From an uncultured Porphyromonas sp. (lineage in GTDB: Bacteria; Bacteroidota; Bacteroidia; Bacteroidales; Porphyromonadaceae), in assembly GCF_900541275.1 (NCBI RefSeq), contig NZ_UQJH01000001.1, positions 124,001-188,000 on the forward strand: DNA of 64,000 bases, in the 5' to 3' direction. Positions 7,628 through 16,434 of this stretch are shown here, one piece after another. Numbering within the stretch: position 1 is the first letter of the stretch; each line of letters starts with the position of its first letter. The notes below the pieces were generated by a model. The model made no database searches. It had not been told where the DNA came from and worked only from the letters and a program-made list of their open reading frames with translations. Made by a program: the position numbers and the translations under genes.

Positions 7628-8470
7628 TCAGAGACTGCCCTCGGAGTGACGGGTGGCGTGGCAGCTGATATTGACCGCCACTGGCAGTCCGGCGATGTGT
7701 GTCGGACCCGCCTCTACGTGGACATCAAGCGTGGTGGTGTCTCCTCCCATCCCGGCGGGACCGATGCCGAGGGCATTGATCCTGCTGAGGAGCTCCTCCT
7801 CGATAGCAGCGAGGTGGGGCTTGGGGTTGCGGTCGCCTACGGGACGGAGTAGGGCACGCTTGGCGTAGAGTGCGCTCTCCTCGAAGTTTCCACCGATACC
7901 TACACCGACGATAGTAGGTGGGCAGGGGTTGGGACCGGCATGCTTGACCACCTCCATCACGTAGTCCTTGACACCCTCCTCGCCGTCGCTGGGCTGCAGC
8001 ATACGGAGGTCGCTCTTATTCTCACTGCCGAAGCCCTTGGGGCTGACGGTGATCTCGATCTTGTCTCCCGGGACGATGTCGTAGTGGATGATGGCAGGGG
8101 TATTGTCCCCGGTATTCTCTCGTAGGATCGGGTCATTGACCACAGACTTGCGGAGGTACCCTCTCTGATAGCCATCACGCACACCGGCATTGATCGCATC
8201 GGTGAGATTGCCCCCCACGACGTGGACCTCCTGCCCGAGACGGACGAAGACCACCGTCATCCCGGTGTCTTGGCACATGGGCTTCTCCTTATCGTGAGCG
8301 ATGTCCGCATTCTTGACCAAGGTCTTGAGGATGCCCCGACCGAGGGGAGAGCTCTCCCGCTCGCTGGCATCCTTGAGCGCATTGTAGATGTCGGGTGACA
8401 AGTTATAGCAGGCATCGATGCAGAGTCGGGAGACCAGCTCGGTGATGTTCTGTGCTTTTATTTCTCTCAT
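7628..8470 (-). CDS. Class I fumarase/mesaconase-type hydratase, alpha subunit
   Basis: 280 residues, the usual size of TtdA-type alpha subunits. Three conserved cysteines that would hold an oxygen-sensitive [4Fe-4S] cluster are visible: Cys66 in MCQDTG, Cys183 in NPCPP and Cys270 in NISCHA. Class I enzymes hydrate fumarate, mesaconate or act on tartrate. Position in the operon directly after glutamate mutase and methylaspartase makes mesaconase the best guess, as in the clostridial methylaspartate pathway, with fumarase as a likely side or alternative role. The P-loop gene ends 17 bases upstream. Confidence 0.87.
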   Translation of the reverse strand: MREIKAQNITELVSRLCIDACYNLSPDIYNALKDASERESSPLGRGILKTLVKNADIAHDKEKPMCQDTGMTVVFVRLGQEVHVVGGNLTDAINAGVRDGYQRGYLRKSVVNDPILRENTGDNTPAIIHYDIVPGDKIEITVSPKGFGSENKSDLRMLQPSDGEEGVKDYVMEVVKHAGPNPCPPTIVGVGIGGNFEESALYAKRALLRPVGDRNPKPHLAAIEEELLSRINALGIGPAGMGGDTTTLDVHVEAGPTHIAGLPVAVNISCHATRHSEGSL

Positions 8471-8487
8471 AAGTTGATATATCTATG

Positions 8488-9480
8488 TTAAGAGACTCCT
8501 AAGAAGTATCTGGCGTTGCGGTTATTGAGGTTCTCCATCTCCTCCTCTGTCGCTCCCAGCAGACCTACCAGGCACCAGGCATCGTATCGTCCATCGTAGA
8601 TGAGCGAGTGGTGGAGCGAGAAGTCCTTTATCTCACCCGTCGACTGGACGTGGATGCGAGGGCCCTCGCAGGGGAGTATCCTCTCACCGACCTTGATGTG
8701 GTCCTCATCGATATAGCTGATCGGTAGATCTGCCCTGATAAGGTCCAGTATCCTCTGCTCTAGGCGGCATAGATCCTCCCTGGAGAGATTGGGATCCTCA
8801 TTGAATTTCAGGACATATCCCTTCGCAATATCGGCGGAGTAGAAGTGATCCTCATGGAGGTTGAATAGCTCTGCAAGCGCGAGCGTCGTCACCTCCTCTG
8901 CGGAGTGCGCCATCTTACGGTAGATCAGCGAGGACTCCACCATCCGGGAGAGCGTGTGGGGCTCAGGACCAAAGATAGAGGGTCTCGTAATGATGATCTG
9001 CTCACCAATGGCTATCAGCAGGTCGGCATTGCGTCCGAGGGCGTCGGTGAGCAGGTCAAAGTGCTCGATGACAAGCCGCTTCTTGGCGGCAAGGGCCTTG
9101 TTGACGAAGTCGACGATCTCATACATCTGGGTGAATGCGAGCTGAAACCGCATATCCAGGTGAAAGGTGGTCGCTGAGTGTAGGTCGGCAAATCCACTAC
9201 GGAATTGCATGATCTTCCGCGTGAGGATCGCATCGTCATCATTGGAGAGCTCCAGCCCGGGAAACATCCCATGGATGAGGGATGACTTACCGGAGCCGGC
9301 AGCACCGATGATGCCGATCAGACGATCGGTGAAGCTGAGATGCAGCTGGCTGATCCGCTCGCCAAGCTGTAATAAACGCTCACGCCCACGCGGGGCGAAG
9401 TACTGGGTCTCTACCCAGGACTCCTGCACTCGCTTGGGCGTGGCGTGAAGTCTTACGCTATTGGTGCTCTCCTCAAGCAT
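8488..9480 (-). CDS. P-loop NTPase of unknown function in the glutamate-fermentation operon
   Basis: 330 residues from ATG 9480 (the frame opens one TTG codon earlier). A clear Walker A, GAAGSGKSS, lies at about 59-67 after a GIIG strand, and a Walker B-like strand KKRLVIEHFD near 136-145. The C-terminal 150 residues contain HLHEDHFYSADIAKGYV-like spacing in part (NLHEDHFYSADIAKG) and a late HHS motif; this resembles the second additional domain of threonyl/alanyl-tRNA synthetases only loosely. Its start overlaps the DUF4387 stop by eight bases, so the two are translationally coupled. A maturation or repair role for the B12 mutase or the Fe-S hydratase is possible but not shown. Confidence 0.6.
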   Translation of the reverse strand: MLEESTNSVRLHATPKRVQESWVETQYFAPRGRERLLQLGERISQLHLSFTDRLIGIIGAAGSGKSSLIHGMFPGLELSNDDDAILTRKIMQFRSGFADLHSATTFHLDMRFQLAFTQMYEIVDFVNKALAAKKRLVIEHFDLLTDALGRNADLLIAIGEQIIITRPSIFGPEPHTLSRMVESSLIYRKMAHSAEEVTTLALAELFNLHEDHFYSADIAKGYVLKFNEDPNLSREDLCRLEQRILDLIRADLPISYIDEDHIKVGERILPCEGPRIHVQSTGEIKDFSLHHSLIYDGRYDAWCLVGLLGATEEEMENLNNRNARYFLGVS

Positions 9481-9793
9481 CAAAAGTGAAGTGGACCAGA
9501 GGGGCGTGCTGCTGCGCGCCGTAGACGTCTACCTCACCAAGGGCACCGCTAGGGATCGGGCGCTTAATCGTCACCTTGACCGCCTTAGCCGGATCAAAAT
9601 AGATCACATTGAAGACGTCTTCCTCCTTGATGCCATAGAGCTTGGAGAAGGACTCAGCTGTGATCGGCTTGTGCTCCTTGAAGAAATTGTAGTCGTCAAA
9701 CGTCTTGAAGATAACGTCAAACGTCAGCTCGTACGGACCCGAATTCTTGCTCCGGATCACGTCAGCCATGTCGATAAGCTTATATGTTTTCAT
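9473..9793 (-). CDS. DUF4387 family protein
   Basis: 106 residues. It is a small soluble protein with no known catalytic motif; it begins MKTYKLIDMADVIRSKNSG and continues with a (L)TFDVIFKTFDDYNFFK pattern typical of DUF4387, a family usually found next to, or fused to, AtuA/DUF1446 proteins. Here it follows the AtuA gene by nine bases and overlaps the next gene, strongly suggesting a complex with AtuA. Function unknown. Confidence 0.75.
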   Translation of the reverse strand: MKTYKLIDMADVIRSKNSGPYELTFDVIFKTFDDYNFFKEHKPITAESFSKLYGIKEEDVFNVIYFDPAKAVKVTIKRPIPSGALGEVDVYGAQQHAPLVHFTFDA

Positions 9794-9802
9794 CTCTTTC
9801 TC

Positions 9803-11188
9803 TTAATCAAAGTCACTGCATTTGCCGTCCTTGACATCATGGAAGGTGACAGGGAAGTACTGCTTCGGATCATCTACCTTCATCAGGTGGTATACGTTAA
9901 ATTCGTACACCGCACCCATATGGGCATCTGACGGGGAGAAGGGGAAAGCAAGATTTCCGGCTGTAGAGATACGTCCGGGATAGCCGAAGTGGAGGAACGT
10001 ACTGCGAGCGAAGCTGCAGATCGTATCAGCGATGGACTGTGTCTTGGCGACACACTCGATGATGATCAGGAGCTCCTCACCGGTAGCGTTCTTGATATTC
10101 GGGAACATACTCATCACAGCGCCTCTACCATAGATCTTGAAGTCTAGGAAGAAGTTACCCATATCCATATCGCGGAAGTTATCCTCGACGCGGGCGCGTA
10201 CATCCTCCTTTACCTCATCGATCTTGGAGATCAGGATCGGGTCAGAGCAGCCGGCGCATGCGATGGTGCGGTAGCCGGTATTTTTGACACCCTCGAGCTT
10301 GATGAAGTAGCCGTCAGTGGGCTCAAAGATCGTTCCTGCGATGGCGACACGATTGTCTGCCACCTGCTTGAAGGTGGTATTGTGCAGGTTGAGACGTCCG
10401 CCCGGGCCGGGGAGGAGGTAGGGATTGGACTTCTCGTAGAGCGTGTGAGCAGCGACAGAGAGTGTCGTGCACTTGCGCGCCGGAGAGAGGGTCTCGACCT
10501 CGAAGTGGTCCTCGTAGAGGTAGCCAAACATACAGTCACTACCGCTACCGGGGAGTGCGCAGATAGCTGCACACTCAAGGATCTTACCCATATGGAGGGC
10601 GAGTGCCTTGTCGAAGCCTTTCGCGATAGCGAGACTGGCGAAGACAGCCGGGTCGTAGGAGCGACCTGCCATAATCACCTGAGCACCGCCCTTGAGAGCC
10701 TCCATGTAGGGCTCCTCACCCATCTGGGCGACGATGTGCACCGCCTCATCGATATCCTTGTCCGTCAGCTCCGGCACGGGACCGAGGGGGCTGATACGAC
10801 CCTCCTTGAGGTTGTAGTGGATCGTCTCCTTGTCAAACTCTGCGGAGATCTCAGCATACTTAAAGCTAAGATGATGCTCCTCAGCGATCTCCATGACGAG
10901 GCGGCGATTGATCTCGAGGTGAGGTGTAGCGCCTGATCCGCCGGAGGTACCGACGATGACCGGGATGCCTGCCTTGATGGCAGCAGGGATCATGATGGAG
11001 AGGTCACGCTTTACAGCTGCGACATCGGTAAAGGAAATGCCGGCACCGAGGTAGTAGGGACCCGGGTCGCTGGACCCTGCATCGCAGGCAATCACGTCCG
11101 GGTGACGCTTCATGCCCTCCTCAAACGACTCCTTGGGGAAACCATAGCCCAGGATCGCTGACGGAGAGAGTACTCTGAATTCTTTCAT
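9803..11188 (-). CDS. AtuA-like (DUF1446) protein
   Basis: 461 residues, the size of the core AtuA domain alone. The N-terminus shows VIACDAGSSDPGPYYLG and later GTSGGSGATPHLE, small-residue loops that fit a nucleotide- or CoA-type binding fold, and PGPGGRLNLHN near residue 260, all typical of the family. AtuA was named from acyclic terpene use in Pseudomonas, where it lacks an assigned reaction. Here it is cotranscribed with methylaspartase (34-base gap) and DUF4387, so a terpene role is unlikely; a part in glutamate or citramalate breakdown is inferred from context. Confidence 0.75.
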   Translation of the reverse strand: MKEFRVLSPSAILGYGFPKESFEEGMKRHPDVIACDAGSSDPGPYYLGAGISFTDVAAVKRDLSIMIPAAIKAGIPVIVGTSGGSGATPHLEINRRLVMEIAEEHHLSFKYAEISAEFDKETIHYNLKEGRISPLGPVPELTDKDIDEAVHIVAQMGEEPYMEALKGGAQVIMAGRSYDPAVFASLAIAKGFDKALALHMGKILECAAICALPGSGSDCMFGYLYEDHFEVETLSPARKCTTLSVAAHTLYEKSNPYLLPGPGGRLNLHNTTFKQVADNRVAIAGTIFEPTDGYFIKLEGVKNTGYRTIACAGCSDPILISKIDEVKEDVRARVEDNFRDMDMGNFFLDFKIYGRGAVMSMFPNIKNATGEELLIIIECVAKTQSIADTICSFARSTFLHFGYPGRISTAGNLAFPFSPSDAHMGAVYEFNVYHLMKVDDPKQYFPVTFHDVKDGKCSDFD

Positions 11189-11222
11189 GGTAACGAATGC
11201 TTTAGCTTAATTCCTTCTTTGA

Positions 11223-12464
11223 TTAGAGGATGTCCTTGAGCGCCAGGATGCGGCTCATCTCATTGAACATGATCATATAGCCCTCATCGACACCCATACC
11301 GGGCTTAGCCAGTGTCTGAGACGGGGAGGTGGCCATAGCTACGTGAGCACAGCACTCAGCAGAGCGATTGGTCTCGTTGCAGGTACCACCGAGGTATGCG
11401 CCCATCCCGTGCTCCTTGCAGTAGAGGACAGCCTCGATAGAGTTGTTGATACCGCCGAGGTCAGGAGTCTTGATCTGAGCCATATGACCGGCCTTAGCCT
11501 TGCAGAAGTCGACAATATCCTCAAAGGTATTGCACCACTCGTCAGCTACGATCTCGGCATCCATGCCCTTATCGTCCATGCACTTGCGGATGGCAGCAAG
11601 AGCCTTGATCTGAGCCTCGCGCTCCTCTACGTCTACCGGACCCTCGATGCGGAGGTGGAAGGGCTTAGCAGCCTCAGCCAGCTCACCGATGTAGTCAGCG
11701 ATCTTCTCCCAGTCGTTATTAAATACGATACCCAGGGTACCATATACATCGATGTGGAAGATCGGCTTGTAGTCCTCGCGGGTACGCTTATCGAGGATGC
11801 GGTTACGCAGCCACTTGACATACTCGAGCAGCTTCTCACCCTTGAGACCTACCTTCTTCTCTACGTGATTGAAGAGTCCGTGGGGCAGGATATCAGCCTC
11901 CTTGATGATCATCTTGTCGACGTTGTTGTAGCGATCGTCACCAGACTGTGCGAAGATCGGGATCCTCTTGTCAGACAGAGTGGTGTGATACTCGTCAGCG
12001 ACGACCTGAGCCATCAGCTTGCCCTCTGCCTTAGCGACAGCATCGAGGCATGCCTGTGTCACGCCGTAGCGGATGGCGGTGTGATACTTCTTACCATTGG
12101 CGTCTGTGTGCTTGTCGACCAGATCAGCCATCTCGCGGAAGTTGGTGATCTCCTTACCCTCATAGAGCGGGGCGATCTCCTTCATGATCACAGGGATGAA
12201 GTCCTTTGCGAGGAAGAGCGGATCACGGCCTCCGGCTCCGGAGTACTGTACGGCAGCGCAGTCGCCATGAGCGATGGCGCCATTCTCCAGCACGAAGAGT
12301 ACCGAGATGGACTCTCCTGCCTGACGTACGCCAGTGAAGCCCTCAGTTACAGGGTCGCCGACATAGAAGTTACCGTCATTCTCAGCACCCTTTTTGATGG
12401 CACGCTGGTCATCGAAGTAAAAGCCGGTCTTGCCGGGGGCACATACTACCTTCTTAATTTTCAT
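11223..12464 (-). CDS. mal: Methylaspartate ammonia-lyase
   Basis: 413 residues, the same length as the clostridial and Citrobacter enzymes. It removes ammonia from (2S,3S)-3-methylaspartate to give mesaconate. Enolase-superfamily features are visible: the catalytic His in IFHIDVYGTLG, metal ligands in LRIEGPVD and ADEWCNT, and the catalytic Lys in AQIKTPDLGG. It follows the mutase large subunit by 52 bases, so mutase and lyase work in sequence. Confidence 0.96.
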   Translation of the reverse strand: MKIKKVVCAPGKTGFYFDDQRAIKKGAENDGNFYVGDPVTEGFTGVRQAGESISVLFVLENGAIAHGDCAAVQYSGAGGRDPLFLAKDFIPVIMKEIAPLYEGKEITNFREMADLVDKHTDANGKKYHTAIRYGVTQACLDAVAKAEGKLMAQVVADEYHTTLSDKRIPIFAQSGDDRYNNVDKMIIKEADILPHGLFNHVEKKVGLKGEKLLEYVKWLRNRILDKRTREDYKPIFHIDVYGTLGIVFNNDWEKIADYIGELAEAAKPFHLRIEGPVDVEEREAQIKALAAIRKCMDDKGMDAEIVADEWCNTFEDIVDFCKAKAGHMAQIKTPDLGGINNSIEAVLYCKEHGMGAYLGGTCNETNRSAECCAHVAMATSPSQTLAKPGMGVDEGYMIMFNEMSRILALKDIL

Positions 12465-12516
12465 AGAAGAAATGGATTGAAGTTTAGTTGTTTATTATAG
12501 GATTGATTGTATCCGA

Positions 12517-13974
12517 TTACTTGAGGTTCTTACGACCAACGAGGAAGCCCTTGCTGATCGCATAGACATCATCGATAACCATCTGGAAGCTCACCTCGCG
12601 ATTTTCACACTTGGCTCTTTCCTCCAGCTTCTGGCGGTGGAAGTCCTTCGTCTCCTGCGAGAAGGGCATATTGCCACAGTCGAGGATGCGGATGGCACCG
12701 TCGTTATCGCGTGCAGGCATTACCTTGCCGGCATTGTACTTATTGGGAGCGAAGGGGATGTCAAGCACACCTGCTGCAAAAGCGTTTACCACACCTGCAC
12801 CGAGGTCGCCCTTCCCGAGCTCAAAGACCTTGTCCATGATCTCCTTGACCTCCCTCTTGATGATCGTAGCCTCCTGCTCTACAGCGGGGATCATTGTCAG
12901 ATCCTGGTCTCTCAGCATAGAGATCACCTGCTTAGTGGCGCGGAGACCTGCAGCGTTGGCTTCCTTGGTCGGGATGCCGACAGCCTCATGGGGGGTCTTA
13001 ACGATCACCTTGGTGGCCTTGGCAAGAGCAGCGGTAGCAGATCCCCAGCTGATCACGCCAAATGCCTTTGCCTCATCCTCCGGGAATCCTCCCATCCACT
13101 GGTGGAAGACGGTGGTGAGGTGTACCTTATTGTAGCCATACATCTCCAGATACTCGCGGCACTGCTCCCTGAGCGCGCGGATAGCGGCGACGTCTTGGAT
13201 CAGGTTACCGCACTGACCGTAGCCCACCGTCAGGTCGCTCACACCCTGCTCTGCAGCGAGGAGTGCCTCGATGATGGCGACGGCATTGGAGATACATGCA
13301 GGGATCAGAGTACCGGTAAGGGGGCCGAAAGGCTCACGATTGATATCCACTCCGCGCTCGGCATAGAGACCGCAGAGACGGTCGGTGTACTGCCAATACT
13401 TGATGACCTTGTCGATGGGGTGATCCTTGGAGTAGGGGATGTTGTAGGAGATACCTCCACCCTCGTAGGAGGTGAAGCCACCTGCGATGGCGATCTCCGT
13501 CAGAAGTCTTGCGTCCGGGGTTCCGTGACGTACCTGCACCGGGTTCTTGACAGACTCGGTGACGGTGCGGCAGATGTCGACACCATAGTTGACAGCCGGA
13601 AATCCGTTCAGGAGAGAGCGACCAGCCTCTTGACTCTTCTTGATACCGATCTCAGCCTCCTCGTATCTATTGAGACGGGTGTAGCTGTCGATGGTGGAGG
13701 GAAGGAGATCTGCACCTCCCATATCCTCGAGGTACTGGAGCAGCTTGATGTGCTCATCGTAGAGGGCGACACCGGCACGAGGCTGGATCAGCGTCCTCTT
13801 CTCTTCATCGGCCTTCCAGAGCTTGGCTCCGAAGCGCTTCTCTTCAGGGATGGAGAGCTGGTACTTTACCGCCTCCTCAAAGTCGATATTCCTACCCGTG
13901 GGCCAGCTGGCCAGCACTTCCTCACGCTCCTTGAGGAAGTCGTCCATTGGGATTTTGACGTTTTTGACCTCCAT
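12517..13974 (-). CDS. glmE: Glutamate mutase (methylaspartate mutase) epsilon subunit
   Basis: 485 residues, standard for the large catalytic subunit. With the sigma subunit and adenosylcobalamin it rearranges L-glutamate to (2S,3S)-3-methylaspartate by a radical mechanism. Motifs include the N-terminal EVLASWPTG, RHGTPDARLL near residue 148 (substrate-binding arginine region) and a conserved TIM-barrel pattern through TVFHQWMGGFPED. It lies between mutL and mal. Confidence 0.96.
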   Translation of the reverse strand: MEVKNVKIPMDDFLKEREEVLASWPTGRNIDFEEAVKYQLSIPEEKRFGAKLWKADEEKRTLIQPRAGVALYDEHIKLLQYLEDMGGADLLPSTIDSYTRLNRYEEAEIGIKKSQEAGRSLLNGFPAVNYGVDICRTVTESVKNPVQVRHGTPDARLLTEIAIAGGFTSYEGGGISYNIPYSKDHPIDKVIKYWQYTDRLCGLYAERGVDINREPFGPLTGTLIPACISNAVAIIEALLAAEQGVSDLTVGYGQCGNLIQDVAAIRALREQCREYLEMYGYNKVHLTTVFHQWMGGFPEDEAKAFGVISWGSATAALAKATKVIVKTPHEAVGIPTKEANAAGLRATKQVISMLRDQDLTMIPAVEQEATIIKREVKEIMDKVFELGKGDLGAGVVNAFAAGVLDIPFAPNKYNAGKVMPARDNDGAIRILDCGNMPFSQETKDFHRQKLEERAKCENREVSFQMVIDDVYAISKGFLVGRKNLK

Positions 13975-14048
13975 AATAATATAATGTTCTCTATTCGTTT
14001 CGTAGGTGTATTCGAGGTGGTTGACTCGCTATGTGTCCCTCCTCGAGT

Positions 14049-15452
14049 TTATTGTTTTTTCTTCTTCGTCCCGACCTTGACCAGCTCCTTCTGCATCAGA
14101 TCCAGGGCAACGTCAGGCATCTGCTCACTCAGGAGACCCATTGACGCCATAATATAGTGGCTGTCGAGGTAAAAGTCAGGCTTCAGTGGCTTGGCTTTGT
14201 CGTAGTTGGATATGTTGAATGAGGCACCATCTAAGATAAACGTGGGGTCAGCGCTGTGTATCAGCGCCCCCCCGATACCGAGGACGTGGTCCGTGAGGGT
14301 AAGATCCTTCCCGTTGATGGTAAAAAACTCTCCCATGGGGGAGTAGACCTTGTGCGTGTGACCTACATGGCGATCCGTCGCCAGGCTCACTGCTCCCTTG
14401 GCAAGGACTTTCTCGCAGAGGATTTCATCCTCCGTCACTGCACGAGTGGACTTATCAGCATCACATCGAGCAACCCAGTCTCTGAGCGTGTCGCCCGAGA
14501 GACCCACCTCAGCCGCCACGGCGTCAAGGTCCAGTTGCTCCGATAGCGCCGTGAGGCTATACCTCATACCGAGGTCGCCCTCTACGGTACGCTTGCTATA
14601 CGGCTCCGGGATGCCCTGATGCATGATGTTGGCCTCATGAGGCTCGCCATCGCCTATTGAGTAGACATCGGTGGTGGCACCACCGAGATCAATGGCCAGG
14701 AGCTCTCCCAGCCCTCGTCTGTTCTTGGTGCCGTCACTGAGCAGGTTGCAGGCATTGAGCACAGCCAGAGGGGTAGGGATGATCTCATTGTCAGCTCGCT
14801 CCTGAGCCTTAGAGAGGCCCTTAGCCTCGATGATACGATCAATGAAGAGCTGCATGATGCACTTCTTGGCGGGAGCGATATTGAGGGAGTTGAAGTTGGG
14901 CATCACGTTCTCCGTGATCACAAAGGGCTTGCCTGCCTCTGTGAGGATACGTGCCACCTCTTCCTCAGCAGCTTTATTCCCCGCCACGACGGTGGAGAAG
15001 TGACCCGGGATCCGACCGATGACCTCCGCATTGTGGATGATATTCTCCACGTTGCCTCCATCGGTACCCCCGCAGAGGAGGAAGAGGTCAGGATCGAGTC
15101 GCTCGATCTCCTCTGCCTCGGTGTGGGTGATCTCGTAGGAGTAGGTCTTCATCACCTTGGCACCCGCACTGGCTGCTGCCATACGTGCTGCCTTGGCGGT
15201 GAGGTCGGGGACCAAGCCACTGGCCACCATCTTAAGTCCTCCCGCCGCACTGCTGCAGCAGAGGAATTTATCCGGTGTCCACTCCTTGCCGATCTCTTTC
15301 TCTAACTCTCTGAATGCATTGTGGAGCCCCTCCATCACATCCGTCTCGATCGTGGTAAAGGCTGCGCCTGTACCCACTATCTCGGGGACGTCTGTGTCGA
15401 TGGCTGTTACCTTGGTGTATGTACTACCAAAGTCTGCTGTAAGATATCTCAT
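14049..15452 (-). CDS. mutL: Glutamate mutase reactivase MutL/GlmL
   Basis: 467 residues of the ASKHA ATPase type: phosphate 1 motif ADFGSTYTK at 6-14 and phosphate 2 motif LAIDLGGATTDV near residue 250, plus a central LCGGTDGGN. The family is thought to reactivate glutamate mutase by exchanging damaged B12 cofactor, like diol dehydratase reactivases. It sits between the sigma and epsilon genes, the same order as in Clostridium tetanomorphum. Confidence 0.94.
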   Translation of the reverse strand: MRYLTADFGSTYTKVTAIDTDVPEIVGTGAAFTTIETDVMEGLHNAFRELEKEIGKEWTPDKFLCCSSAAGGLKMVASGLVPDLTAKAARMAAASAGAKVMKTYSYEITHTEAEEIERLDPDLFLLCGGTDGGNVENIIHNAEVIGRIPGHFSTVVAGNKAAEEEVARILTEAGKPFVITENVMPNFNSLNIAPAKKCIMQLFIDRIIEAKGLSKAQERADNEIIPTPLAVLNACNLLSDGTKNRRGLGELLAIDLGGATTDVYSIGDGEPHEANIMHQGIPEPYSKRTVEGDLGMRYSLTALSEQLDLDAVAAEVGLSGDTLRDWVARCDADKSTRAVTEDEILCEKVLAKGAVSLATDRHVGHTHKVYSPMGEFFTINGKDLTLTDHVLGIGGALIHSADPTFILDGASFNISNYDKAKPLKPDFYLDSHYIMASMGLLSEQMPDVALDLMQKELVKVGTKKKKQ

Positions 15453-15512
15453 GATGATGAAACAAAAGGTCGATCCCGCCTATGTATGGGTGGATCATCG
15501 GGGCAAGTAGTA

Positions 15513-15959
15513 TTATCTCTTGATCCCGAAAGTCTTGTCGATGTCCGCAATAGTCGTCTCGATCGGAGTGCCCGGTGGATAGACATAGTCGAAGCCCATC
15601 TTCTTGAACCGCTCAAGGACGTCCTCAAACTTCTGCTTACCTACCACCAAGTTGCCACCGGCAAAGAGGGGGATCCCCTTGAGACCCGCCTCATTGCACT
15701 TATCTCGTAGACCCTGACAGTCGATCTCCCCCTGTCCGTACATAGACGAGACAAGGATCGCATCAGCGTTGGTCTCGATGGCAGCTTCGATGTACTGCTC
15801 TTGGCTTACCATCACGCCGAGGTTGATGACGTGGTAGCCCGCATCATTAAGTGCATAATCGATAATTTTGTTCCCCACTGCATGGGCATCGGCACCGATC
15901 ACACCGATTACGATGGTAATATCACTCGCTTTACCAGTCGTAGTTTTCTTTGATTCCAT
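15513..15959 (-). CDS. glmS: Glutamate mutase sigma subunit (cobalamin-binding)
   Basis: 148 residues. It carries the base-off B12 signature DAHAVG at 24-29, with His26 as the lower cobalt ligand, then the SSMYGQGEID and AGGNLVVGK motifs of the Rossmann-like B12 domain. First gene of the nine-gene operon; the promoter at 16060-16089 gives a leader of about 95 bases. No cobalamin riboswitch is seen in this leader. Confidence 0.96.
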   Translation of the reverse strand: MESKKTTTGKASDITIVIGVIGADAHAVGNKIIDYALNDAGYHVINLGVMVSQEQYIEAAIETNADAILVSSMYGQGEIDCQGLRDKCNEAGLKGIPLFAGGNLVVGKQKFEDVLERFKKMGFDYVYPPGTPIETTIADIDKTFGIKR

Positions 15960-16059
15960 AATGGTTATGACCCGCTATAGGTTACGTGGTGAAGTCATAT
16001 AAGGGAGATTATAGCTCTAAAGAAATTAGTTAAGGTCCTTTCTATGGCTTCCAATAGGG

Positions 16060-16089
16060 CAAACTTAGCCATAAAAAATGGATTAGCAA
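16060..16089 (-). promoter_or_regulatory. Promoter of the glutamate-fermentation operon (TTG-19-TAAGTTTG)
   Basis: On the minus strand TTG (16089-16087), a spacer of 19 bases and TAAGTTTG (16067-16060) match the Bacteroidetes consensus fully. Transcription should begin near 16053, about 95 bases before glmS. Confidence 0.8.
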
Positions 16090-16190
16090 GTATTGCCCAC
16101 CTCTTTTTCGGTGCAGACGCTTCAGAATGGTTGAGAATACCCTCGATGGTTGTGAAGAGACGGCGTAAAGCTGCCCGGATGAAGCATCAC

Positions 16191-16274
16191 ACTAATACCG
16201 ATGTTAGAGAATTCTTTTACCGGTATTAGTGAAGTCTAATATCGGTATTAGTGATCTCTAATATCGGTAAAAGA
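16191..16274. repeat. Cluster of four near-palindromic repeats, core TAATATCGGTATTA
   Basis: Four related units: 16192-16210 (inverted, CTAATACCGATGTTAGAG), 16215-16232 (TTTTACCGGTATTAGTGA), 16234-16254 (TCTAATATCGGTATTAGTGA) and 16256-16273 (CTCTAATATCGGTAAAAG). Unit 1 pairs with unit 3 and unit 2 pairs with unit 4, so either two hairpins or tandem operator-like half sites can form. A fifth copy occurs at 46895-46915. Function unknown. Confidence 0.8.
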
Positions 16275-16314
16275 AATATCCCAGATCAGCGGAGACGGAT
16301 TTGAGCTTTACAGC

Positions 16315-16340
16315 GGCACCCGAAAGGGGGGTGCCTCTTT
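16315..16340 (+). terminator. Hairpin resembling a weak terminator
   Basis: GGCACCC, a short loop and GGGTGCC, followed on the plus strand by TCTTTCC. No plus-strand gene lies directly upstream, so it may end a short transcript or have another role. Confidence 0.35.
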
Positions 16341-16426
16341 CCTGTCCTGCAATTGACTTCTGTACGCCCTAACTCGCCATCCCTATGCCCAGCAGCGTGG
16401 TCGCTGATGCCCTGCTACATAATTGG

Positions 16427-16434
16427 TACCTTTG
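16427..16434 (+). promoter_or_regulatory. Probable -7 box (TACCTTTG) of the DUF4199 gene
   Basis: TACCTTTG matches the -7 consensus 25 bases before the ATG at 16460. The -33 region lacks a clear TTG. Confidence 0.45.

Noticed and set aside
11343..14157. Long plus-strand open frames (385 and 506 codons) opposite mal and glmE
   Set aside because: They are antisense shadows of strongly conserved minus-strand genes in GC-rich codon contexts.
15960..16059. Cobalamin riboswitch in the glmS leader
   Set aside because: The leader is only about 95 bases and lacks the conserved B12-box sequence; a full cobalamin riboswitch would not fit.
16044..16229. 61-codon plus-strand open frame upstream of the repeat cluster
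   Set aside because: It crosses the glm operon promoter and the first repeat, has no promoter of its own and no recognisable protein pattern.
16191..16274. CRISPR array
   Set aside because: The repeats are short, inverted and adjacent without uniform spacers, and no cas genes are present.
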